Shown piece after piece: positions 36,476 through 43,521 of a stretch of 64,000 nucleotides of DNA. The stretch comes from Pseudomaricurvus sp033283335 (GTDB lineage: Bacteria; Pseudomonadota; Gammaproteobacteria; Pseudomonadales; Cellvibrionaceae), in contig JAWMQP010000008.1 in NCBI GenBank assembly GCA_033283335.1, positions 62,001-126,000 on the forward strand, given 5' to 3'. Position numbers and translations under genes: made by a program. Within the stretch, counting starts at the first letter, position 1. Each line of letters starts with the position of its first letter. Below the pieces are notes generated by a model. It searched no databases and had not been told where the DNA came from. It saw only the letters and a program-made list of their open reading frames with translations.

Positions 36476-37687
36476 GTGAGATGTTTCACCCTGAAACCAA
36501 GGATGCTGACGCTGTTAGTGTCATTGCTGCTGGTCACGGCAGTGGTGCAGATTGTTAATGCCAGTGAGACCGAAGATCTCAAACTACGTACTACCTGTCC
36601 GCCAGGCTTTGAGCTGATTGATCAAAAGGCCTGCAAGCTGCGCAGTCTCTACCAGTTTTACGACTCTACCCAGAACCGTGGGGTCGGGGGAACCCAGACC
36701 GGATTGCCGCCTTACCGCGACGGCTTCAGTCCGCAGCAGATCGATCTGGGACGCTACCTGTTTTTTGACCCCGTATTGTCCGGTGACGGCTCGGTATCCT
36801 GCGCCAGTTGTCACCAGCCGGACAAGGGTTTTACCGATGGACAGGCGTTGTCCGTGGGGGTCGCTGGCCGGATGTCGAAACGCTCTGCACCCAGTTTGTG
36901 GAATGTGGCCTTTACGGATCGGTTGTTCTGGGATGCCCGTGCCGAGTCGCTGGAGGCGCAGGTACAAGGTCCGCTCTACACCCACGAGGAAATGGACAAT
37001 ACCCCGCAGCAATTGTTGCAAACTCTAAATGGTATTGAGGCTTATCGGCATTTGTTTACCCAGGCGTTTCCCGGTGATGAGGCGATTACCCTGGATGAAA
37101 TCTATACGGCCTTGGCGGCGTTCCAGGCATCGTTGATTTCCCTCAACAGTCGCTACGATCAGTACGCGCACGGCAATCATGAAGCCTTATCCAGCGAGGA
37201 AATTGTTGGTATGAATGTGTTTCGCTCGTTTGTGGCGCGTTGCTCGGAGTGTCATACACCGCCGTTATTCACCAACAATCAAATCGCGGTCATCGGTACG
37301 CCTGAGCCGGAGGGCAAACCATTGGATGTGGGGGCGGAGACGACCTTCAATGCGCCTCAGTTACGGGGTGGCTTCAAGGTCCCGACACTGCGCAATATCG
37401 ACCTGACCGCGCCCTATATGCATTCCGGGGTATTCAAAAACCTGCGAGAGGCCACCGAGTTCTACAACAAGGGGCGGGGGCATGCGGTGCCCGAAGGGGA
37501 AGAGTTGCTGTTGCACTGGCATATCTGGGAGCCGAACCTCACCGAGGAAGAGCTGGATTTGATCGTGACTTTTATGAACACCCTAACCGATGAGACCTTC
37601 AAGCCAGAAACCCCTGGCAGAGTGCCATCAGAAGTAGACAGTATCCAAGAGAAGTTGGCACAGAAGCTCGGGGAGCTCGGGGAGTAA
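36476..37687 (+). CDS. Periplasmic di-haem cytochrome c peroxidase family protein
   Basis: A 403-residue secreted protein with two CxxCH haem sites, CASCH (near residue 108) and CSECH (near 253), the CcpA/MauG layout. A hydrophobic N-terminus (LTLLVSLLLVTAVVQIVNA) is the signal peptide. Family landmarks include LGRYLFFDPVLSGDGSVSC, the KVPTLRNIDLTAPYMHSG methionine/histidine-containing region near residue 305, and a YNKGRG loop. It could reduce peroxide or, like MauG, oxidise a partner substrate. The start is a GTG at 36476 with GAGAGG 9 bases upstream; ATG at 36503 is an alternative. The stop codon lies inside the left arm of a long palindromic element. Confidence 0.88.
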   Translation: MRCFTLKPRMLTLLVSLLLVTAVVQIVNASETEDLKLRTTCPPGFELIDQKACKLRSLYQFYDSTQNRGVGGTQTGLPPYRDGFSPQQIDLGRYLFFDPVLSGDGSVSCASCHQPDKGFTDGQALSVGVAGRMSKRSAPSLWNVAFTDRLFWDARAESLEAQVQGPLYTHEEMDNTPQQLLQTLNGIEAYRHLFTQAFPGDEAITLDEIYTALAAFQASLISLNSRYDQYAHGNHEALSSEEIVGMNVFRSFVARCSECHTPPLFTNNQIAVIGTPEPEGKPLDVGAETTFNAPQLRGGFKVPTLRNIDLTAPYMHSGVFKNLREATEFYNKGRGHAVPEGEELLLHWHIWEPNLTEEELDLIVTFMNTLTDETFKPETPGRVPSEVDSIQEKLAQKLGELGE

Positions 37688-37770
37688 AGCCCTTCAGGAC
37701 CGTCGGAGGCATGGATGCCGACGTCGAGCGTGCATGGATGCACTCGCAGCGTGTCCTGAAGGGCTTTACT
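37683..37770 (+). repeat. Palindromic element, copy 1
   Basis: Perfect 18-bp inverted arms (37683-37700 and 37753-37770) enclose a core with two further hairpins: GGCAT-GG-ATGCC inside CGTC/GACG, and GTGCAT-GG-ATGCAC inside CGA/TCG. The folded strand would be a three-way junction. The left arm includes the stop codon of the peroxidase gene. The 64-base inner part matches copy 2 on the opposite strand at 55 positions. Confidence 0.85.
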
Positions 37771-37825
37771 TCCCGGGCGATAGCACTGAGTTGGCCGTGA
37801 GCCGATATCGGAGTATGGCCAGGCA

Positions 37826-37917
37826 ACAGGAGGGGGTGTCAGGACACGCTGTGAACACGTCCGTGTGCGCTCGGCGTCGGCATCCATGCCTCCGACGGTC
37901 CTGACACCCCCTCCTGT
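37826..37917 (-). repeat. Palindromic element, copy 2 (inverted)
   Basis: Perfect 20-bp inverted arms (37826-37845 and 37898-37917), with further imperfect pairing outward to about 37816 and 37926. Read on the minus strand, the 64-base inner part is the same as copy 1 except for nine transitions. The outer arms are unrelated in sequence to those of copy 1 beyond TCAGGAC. Nothing in it can code for a protein. Confidence 0.85.
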
Positions 37918-37999
37918 CGCCCGGCCTGTCAACGTCGGAGTGGATTCTTAAGTGTTTGTTGTTATGTGGATTTAAAGCGTTAAAAGTAGGAGAGCAATA

Positions 38000-39517
38000 A
38001 TGAAAACCGGAACTTTTATCAGTGCCTTTCTGGTCGCTGCGGCGTTTGGGGGCGGCTTGTACTATGGGCAGCACAACAGCAGTCCTGTGATCACGGAAAC
38101 CTCTAGCGGAGCCAGTTTTGAGGGCGGTTACGACGCGTCTCAGGACCAGGCGTTACAGGCCTCCGGTAAAACTGCACTGGACCACGCCAGCTACAACGGT
38201 AAAACCTGGGTGGTGAATCCTGGCGAATCCATTCAGGAAGCTGTCACCGCCGCCCAACCCGGAGACACCATTCAGGTAATGCCCGGCACTTACCATGAAA
38301 CCGTGTACATCGATAAAGACAGCATTCGTTTAATTGGTGTGATTAAAGAGGGCGAGCGCGCCACGCTGGATGGGGAAAAGCGCCTCAATGACGCCGTGCT
38401 CTATTCCGGTAACAACATTGTGGTAGAGAATTTCCTGATTACCCAGTACAAGGGCAACGCCATCATGGGGCAGGCGGGTAACAACTTCGAAATCCGCAAC
38501 AACATCATTGTCGATACCGGGGTGTACGGTATTTTTCCCCAGTTAGGCAAAAACGGGATTGTTGAACACAACATCATTTCCGGTATTGAAGACGCCGCGA
38601 TTTATGTGGGCATGAGCGATAACATTCACGTCGCCCATAACGAAGTGTTCGACAGTGTGGCCGGCATTGAAATTGAAAACAGCCGTCACGCGATTGTGGA
38701 AAACAACTATGTTCACAATAATACCGGTGGCATCCTGGCGTTCATTACGCCCGGTCTGCCGATCAAAACCACCTTTGACGTGATCATTCGCAACAACTTT
38801 GTGGTGGGTAATAATCATGAAAACTTTGGCGCCCCCGGTTCCATTGTCGCCGGTATTCCTTCCGGTACCGGCATCTTGATTATGGCGGCTGATGACGTGA
38901 TCGTTGAAGGGAACATCATCAATGATCACAAGGTGGGTGGCATTTTAATTGTGGACCACCACACAGCCTCCAACGTCACCATTGATCCGGACTCCGAGCC
39001 CAATCCCGACAATGTGGCGGTGCTCGACAACCTGATGATGAATAACGGTTACGATACCATTGATGAAGTAAAGGCTTTGATGCTGACGGAATTGAAAACC
39101 GGTCCTGTGGATGTGGTGCACGTCAGTAACGGCAAGGGCAGCTGTATCCTTAACCGGCATCGCTATAACACGGTGGGCTTGAAAGGTTTTAGCGATTGCG
39201 AATTTACCAATACTGATAATGTCGATACCTACTTGCTGGCAGAGCCGGTACCGCCGCGGGAGATCGATCTGGCTGAGCGCGGCAAGGTCGCCTATCTCGG
39301 TATTTGCACCGGCTGTCATACCTATACCGGGCGCATGATCGGGCCACCGGTGCAAGAAATTCAGGCGATCTATCAGGATAATCCTGAAGGCTTGGCGCAG
39401 TATATTGCTGCCCCCACGAAAAGACGTCCTAATTTTCCGGAAATGCCATCCCAGTCTTATCTTGATCCACAGACGCGCCTGGAAGTGGCCAAATATATGC
39501 TCAGCCGAACTGAGTAA
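38000..39517 (+). CDS. Parallel beta-helix protein with C-terminal cytochrome c domain
   Basis: A 505-residue secreted protein. After an N-terminal signal/anchor (FISAFLVAAAFGGGLYYG) comes a Ser/Thr-rich linker, then about 330 residues of right-handed parallel beta-helix repeats of the NosD/pectin-lyase type (IVVENFLITQYKGNAIM, IHVAHNEVFDSVAGIEIEN and similar turns). The C-terminus (from about residue 425) is a single-haem cytochrome c domain with CTGCH near residue 436 and a distal Met region FPEMPSQSYL. Taking up electrons from, or giving them to, the neighbouring di-haem peroxidase is a plausible role. The substrate bound by the beta-helix is unknown. TAGGAGAG precedes the ATG. Confidence 0.85.
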   Translation: MKTGTFISAFLVAAAFGGGLYYGQHNSSPVITETSSGASFEGGYDASQDQALQASGKTALDHASYNGKTWVVNPGESIQEAVTAAQPGDTIQVMPGTYHETVYIDKDSIRLIGVIKEGERATLDGEKRLNDAVLYSGNNIVVENFLITQYKGNAIMGQAGNNFEIRNNIIVDTGVYGIFPQLGKNGIVEHNIISGIEDAAIYVGMSDNIHVAHNEVFDSVAGIEIENSRHAIVENNYVHNNTGGILAFITPGLPIKTTFDVIIRNNFVVGNNHENFGAPGSIVAGIPSGTGILIMAADDVIVEGNIINDHKVGGILIVDHHTASNVTIDPDSEPNPDNVAVLDNLMMNNGYDTIDEVKALMLTELKTGPVDVVHVSNGKGSCILNRHRYNTVGLKGFSDCEFTNTDNVDTYLLAEPVPPREIDLAERGKVAYLGICTGCHTYTGRMIGPPVQEIQAIYQDNPEGLAQYIAAPTKRRPNFPEMPSQSYLDPQTRLEVAKYMLSRTE

Positions 39518-39550
39518 AGGAACAGTCAGCGGTTTAGTTAATTTCCGGGT

Positions 39551-40189
39551 TTAGGGTAAGGTGTCGGCGATGCTTCTGGCCAGTGCCGACAGCAATTGCT
39601 TTTCCGCCTCCACCATCGCCGGATAGCCATCCTGAGTCAGTGCCAGGTTTTTTTGGAACTGATGGTACTGACTTTGCGGCCCCTTTCCGGCGCCAGCTTG
39701 ATCGCCACTGAGTGTCCAGCTGGCGATCAGTTTCACATCCCCGTTCATATCGCCATGCAATTGGTCAATGGTGACTTCCAGGCGGACTGGCTTAGTCGAT
39801 TGAAGTTGGCCAACTTCTTCGCTGGTCAGAATTTCCTGGCCGTAGGCTTGCGTGATGGTGTGTTTGAGAAAATTTTGCAGGCTAAACTGCAGCGGTTCTG
39901 ACCATTGATGGTAGCGAGCGTTAGTGATTTGATCGCGGCCGGTTTCCAGTACCAGGCCGGGTTGCTGTAAATAGGGCGCAATCCGAACCGGCGCCAGTTC
40001 AATATTGGACAGCGAGCGACGTTGCAATGGATTTGCCGGTACACTGATATCCGCTCTCAGTAGGTAATACTGCATCTCCGGTGCGTCAGTGCCGACACAG
40101 GCGGTCAATAGCACGCACAGCAGACACACGTTTATCCATTCCATTTCAACAGTTTCCCTTTTGTTGCTCGTCGTTATCGAGTTCCTCAT
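39551..40189 (-). CDS. pqiC: PqiC-type outer-membrane lipoprotein
   Basis: A 212-residue ABC-type transport auxiliary lipoprotein. VCLLCVLLTACVG is a lipobox, and the mature part has the family pattern YYLLRADI, SNIELAPVRIAPYL and YHQWSEPL. PqiC sits in the outer membrane and docks the PqiB tube. The ATG at 40189 overlaps the pqiB stop (ATGA); Met16 at 40144, preceded by AAGGGA, is a second candidate start. It is the last gene of the four-gene pqi operon. Confidence 0.85.
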   Translation of the reverse strand: MRNSITTSNKRETVEMEWINVCLLCVLLTACVGTDAPEMQYYLLRADISVPANPLQRRSLSNIELAPVRIAPYLQQPGLVLETGRDQITNARYHQWSEPLQFSLQNFLKHTITQAYGQEILTSEEVGQLQSTKPVRLEVTIDQLHGDMNGDVKLIASWTLSGDQAGAGKGPQSQYHQFQKNLALTQDGYPAMVEAEKQLLSALARSIADTLP

Positions 40190-41763
40190 GGTGAAGAGCT
40201 CGGTTCTGTTGATGGCCTGGCCAAGGGCTGAATATCGGAACCTTTTCGAACGGGTAACAGCTCGGCGCTGGTGTTCAGACGCTCACTCAAGCTCTTAAAG
40301 CTTTGCAAGGTGGTATCCAGTTCCTGCAGTGACTGGTTGAGCTGGTTGGGCAGCTGCTGCAATTCCCGTGACTGTAAGATTTGATTGAGCGATTGCAACG
40401 ATTGGTCCAGACGGTCAATGGCGTTATTGGCATTGCCGACGGTGGCTTCCAATGGCAATTCATTGAACTTGTTCAACAGGTCCGATGCCTGTTGCTGCAA
40501 CTGCGCCAGGCTGCCCGGAGCGGTGGGAATCAACGGGTACTCGAGGAATTGCCCCAGCTGGGTTTGGGGTTCTTCCGGGTAGTAATCGAGACTGACCATC
40601 TGGCTGCCGCTGATTAAATTACCGGTTTTCAGGGTGGCCCTCAGCCCTTTCGGCACTCCCCGCTGGACGATGTCACGAAATTGTTGGGCGGCTTCCGGGG
40701 TATCCCCCAGTTGCAAGCGTCCCGGTTCCAGAGCAATCAATACCGGAATGGGCGAGCCTACCGGTTGGTCCTTGCGGTTGGCCACCATTTCCTCAAACAG
40801 GATGCGCTCAACTTCGCCCACCGGGATACCCCGGTAAACCACCGGGGCGCCACTGCGAAGGCCGCCAACGGCCTCGCGGAAAGCAATCACATAACGGAGT
40901 TTTTGCTTGTAGGTGCGTTCCAGGGTTTTTTCCAGCGACTCGTAGAGTTTAAATTCAGTCCCATCTTCTACCGGCGGGCCTGGCTTGATGCCGGGAGGGA
41001 GAGTGAATGCCAGGCCACCGGTCAACAAGGTGTCGAGCGAGCCCATATTGACGCTGAAGCCGCGGGCCGAGGCTTGCATGGAAATCCCGCTCACATCCCA
41101 GAAGCGCACGTTGCGGGTCACCAGCTGGTGATAGGGAGCTCGAATAAACACATCGTATTTGATCATCTGGCTGGCTTCGTCCAGCTTTTGGCTTTCCACC
41201 CGGCCCACTACAAAACCGTTGAAGAGGATGTTGTCGCCGGTGCTGGCTGCCGAGGCGTTATCACTTTCCAATACTAATCGTACCCCGGGCGCATTGGGGT
41301 CAGTGAGCGGAGGGGATTCCAGTCCAGTGAAGGTGCGTTTTCTGTGTTCGTCCTTGCCGGGCAACAGCTTAATGTGTGCACCTTTTAAGATGGTGTCCAG
41401 ACCGGTGACGCCACCGGTGTCTACCCGCGCACGCTCCACCCAGAATTGGGTGTCGGCCTTCAGCAAATGAGCGTATTTCTTTTCCAGGCTGGCATTGACG
41501 ATTACGCCGGAGATGTCCTTTTTCAGGTCCACCGCTTCCACCAGGCCCACATCGACACTCAAGAATTTGATTTTGGTTTTACCGGCTTCGAGATTGTCGG
41601 CGTTGTCGAAATAAATCTGAAAACTGGGGCCGCGGTTGGTGTAGTCATACAGCAGCATCCAGACCCCCAGCACAATGGCAACAATGGGAATGATCCAGAT
41701 TTTGGTCAGAGTGTGCTTTTGGCGGACGTCGACCGACGTCTTGTCTTGAGGTGTGTCGCTCAT
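40186..41763 (-). CDS. pqiB: PqiB, MCE-domain tunnel protein
   Basis: A 525-residue protein with one N-terminal membrane helix (IWIIPIVAIVLGVWMLLY) and three MlaD/MCE domains (starting near residues 45, 160 and 285, each with a GxKIKFL- or GxPVVYRGIPVGEV-type strand). The C-terminal 120 residues are helical and heptad-rich (LQQQASDLLNKFNELP, LDQSLQSLNQILQSRELQ), matching the PqiB coiled-coil that forms a needle across the periplasm. It carries lipids between the membranes with PqiA and PqiC. It starts by overlapping the second pqiA gene. Confidence 0.92.
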   Translation of the reverse strand: MSDTPQDKTSVDVRQKHTLTKIWIIPIVAIVLGVWMLLYDYTNRGPSFQIYFDNADNLEAGKTKIKFLSVDVGLVEAVDLKKDISGVIVNASLEKKYAHLLKADTQFWVERARVDTGGVTGLDTILKGAHIKLLPGKDEHRKRTFTGLESPPLTDPNAPGVRLVLESDNASAASTGDNILFNGFVVGRVESQKLDEASQMIKYDVFIRAPYHQLVTRNVRFWDVSGISMQASARGFSVNMGSLDTLLTGGLAFTLPPGIKPGPPVEDGTEFKLYESLEKTLERTYKQKLRYVIAFREAVGGLRSGAPVVYRGIPVGEVERILFEEMVANRKDQPVGSPIPVLIALEPGRLQLGDTPEAAQQFRDIVQRGVPKGLRATLKTGNLISGSQMVSLDYYPEEPQTQLGQFLEYPLIPTAPGSLAQLQQQASDLLNKFNELPLEATVGNANNAIDRLDQSLQSLNQILQSRELQQLPNQLNQSLQELDTTLQSFKSLSERLNTSAELLPVRKGSDIQPLARPSTEPSSSP

Positions 41764-42386
41764 CCATGGTCCTCAATCTGCCTGGGTTCGATATCCCAGA
41801 TTAAACGCGGATCAAAACTCTCGGCCGCCAGCATGGTGATAATCACTACCCCGGAAAACGACAGGGCGGCGATGTCCGGGGTGACGGTCATCAGCCCCTG
41901 AATCTGCACCAGCGCCACCAGCAGCGACACCACGAATACATCCACCATGGACCACTTGCCCATGAACTCGGCAATCCGGAACAGCTGGGATTTTTGTTTG
42001 AGGTTCAGCGGCTGGCCGCGCTTGACGACCCAACAGAGAAAATACAGGGCAATTAATTTGGCCAGTGGCACGATCACGCTGGCGATAAAAATCACTGCGG
42101 CGATGGGGTAGGCCTGCATATCAATCATGGTCATTACACCGCCCAGGATGGTGCTGGGCTCGGAGACACCGAGGGAGCTGGTGGTCATGATCGGGTAGAG
42201 GTTGGCCGGGAAGTAGAGCATGGTGGCGGTAAACAGAAACGCCAGGGTGCGCTGCACACTGTGATGTTTGCGGGCATGCAAGGGGCTGTGACAGCGTGGG
42301 CAAACGGTGCTGTGTAAGTCACTCACCTGATAGCAGGTGTGACAGGCGACCTGCTGGCGATCGGCCGGGGTGAGTCTTTCACTCAT
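41760..42386 (-). CDS. pqiA: PqiA-type membrane protein, second half-unit
   Basis: A 208-residue protein with an N-terminal zinc-ribbon-like pair of CxxC motifs (CHTCYQVSDLHSTVCPRCHSP) and four membrane helices. The pattern ILGGVMTMIDMQAYPIAAVIFIASVIVPLAK and IAEFMGKWSMVDVFVVSLLVALVQ is diagnostic for PqiA. In E. coli PqiA has two such units in one chain; here each unit is a separate gene, and the next upstream gene is the other half. Overlaps pqiB by four bases (ATGA). Confidence 0.9.
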   Translation of the reverse strand: MSERLTPADRQQVACHTCYQVSDLHSTVCPRCHSPLHARKHHSVQRTLAFLFTATMLYFPANLYPIMTTSSLGVSEPSTILGGVMTMIDMQAYPIAAVIFIASVIVPLAKLIALYFLCWVVKRGQPLNLKQKSQLFRIAEFMGKWSMVDVFVVSLLVALVQIQGLMTVTPDIAALSFSGVVIITMLAAESFDPRLIWDIEPRQIEDHG

Positions 42387-43068
42387 GCTGGCCTCCTTCA
42401 GCGATTACTATCCCATTGGCAGCTTGAGTGGTTTGCAGGAGAGTGTGGTCGATGGCGGACCAGCAGGCCAGGCGGTCCATGGATGACAGCATCAGGGTAA
42501 AGGCGAAGGTAAAGGCCACATAGGCCCAGAAGCCAATACCCAGATCGATGTGGGCCATCTCCACCAGCTTGACCAGGCTGACCAGCACCGCGATCAGGAA
42601 CACATCCACCATGCACCAGACTTGCAACGCGAATACCCAGCGAGCGGTGAACCTCAGCCAGGGAACTGGCCGTCCCCAATACAGCGGGATGTACAGCAGC
42701 AGGGTCATCACCATCACCGCCAATGGCAACAGCAGTATAAACAGGCTCACCATGACAGCGAGCAGGTGCATACCAAAGCGGTGCAGGGCAATAGGGGTGT
42801 TGAACAGCGTCATGATACTTTCAGCCCCGGCTTCACGCAGCGTTAGAAACGGGAAGTCGCAGGCAACGGTCAATAGCACCAGTGCGGACAGCGCATAGGC
42901 AATGACGTGATCGGCTTCGTGAAAATTTCGCTGGCTGAGAGGGAAGTTGCAGAAATGACAATAGGCCGCCTCCCCGTGTTGCAACACCGGTACGGTCACC
43001 AGGCTGTCACAGGAGGGACAGGCGATGTGCTGTTCGCTGAAATCGGACTGATGGTAGGGGTTCGACAA
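42379..43068 (-). CDS. pqiA: PqiA-type membrane protein, first half-unit
   Basis: A 229-residue protein with CPSCDSL and CHFCNFP cysteine pairs at the N-terminus and four membrane helices including VFALQVWCMVDVFLIAVLVSLVKLVEM, equivalent to the N-terminal unit of E. coli PqiA. The frame begins after a TAA with no ATG or GTG before the cysteine motif, so the start is probably the TTG at 43068 (SNPYHQSDF). It is the first gene of the pqi operon; a TATACT at about 43126-43131 on the minus strand is a candidate -10 box. It overlaps the second unit by eight bases. Confidence 0.87.
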   Translation of the reverse strand: MSNPYHQSDFSEQHIACPSCDSLVTVPVLQHGEAAYCHFCNFPLSQRNFHEADHVIAYALSALVLLTVACDFPFLTLREAGAESIMTLFNTPIALHRFGMHLLAVMVSLFILLLPLAVMVMTLLLYIPLYWGRPVPWLRFTARWVFALQVWCMVDVFLIAVLVSLVKLVEMAHIDLGIGFWAYVAFTFAFTLMLSSMDRLACWSAIDHTLLQTTQAANGIVIAEGGQHE

Positions 43069-43176
43069 AATCGGACTCGTATCGGACTCGTTGACGATGC
43101 TGTTTAACCCGAGGCGGCGTTATACACGCAGTATAGCCTGTGCCGCAGAGTTCTCTCTGTTGATTGGCCAGCGAGT

Positions 43177-43509
43177 TCAGAGTTCCGTTAACAGGGTGTC
43201 GATGGTCTGCAATTGTGACAGCAGTCGTTCGATTTGGGCTTGTTGGTTGAAATTTAACGGCTGTTGTTTGAAATGCTCTTCGGCTATGGGAGCAATGCCA
43301 CAGCGTTGTGGCAGAGGGTGCTGGGCTTCGATCAGGGCGTGCATGCGCGGCAGGAACACAAATTGCAACCACTCTGGCAGGCTCAGGGTGTCGATGCAAA
43401 ACGGCTGGGTGCTTGCCAGGGCTGCGGCAGTCGGGGACGAGTCGCTCCACAGGTCGAGGGTCTTGAGTTCCTGCTCAATCTGGTTGAGGGTATCGATCAG
43501 CGCTTGCAT
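43177..43509 (-). CDS. yqcC: YqcC family protein
   Basis: A 110-residue soluble, helical protein. LWSDSSPTAAALASTQPFCIDTLSLPEWLQFVFLPRM is the characteristic conserved stretch of the YqcC family (DUF446). Function is not known; in Enterobacteria it neighbours the tRNA pseudouridine synthase truC, but not here. It starts 12 bases after the dinG stop and is likely cotranscribed with it. Confidence 0.88.
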   Translation of the reverse strand: MQALIDTLNQIEQELKTLDLWSDSSPTAAALASTQPFCIDTLSLPEWLQFVFLPRMHALIEAQHPLPQRCGIAPIAEEHFKQQPLNFNQQAQIERLLSQLQTIDTLLTEL

Positions 43510-43521
43510 CGGTGTGTCCCG

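Noticed and set aside
37683..37917. CRISPR array or simple terminator pair between the peroxidase and beta-helix genes
   Set aside because: There are only two units in inverted orientation, with no regular spacers, and the structure is far larger than a terminator and lacks T-runs.
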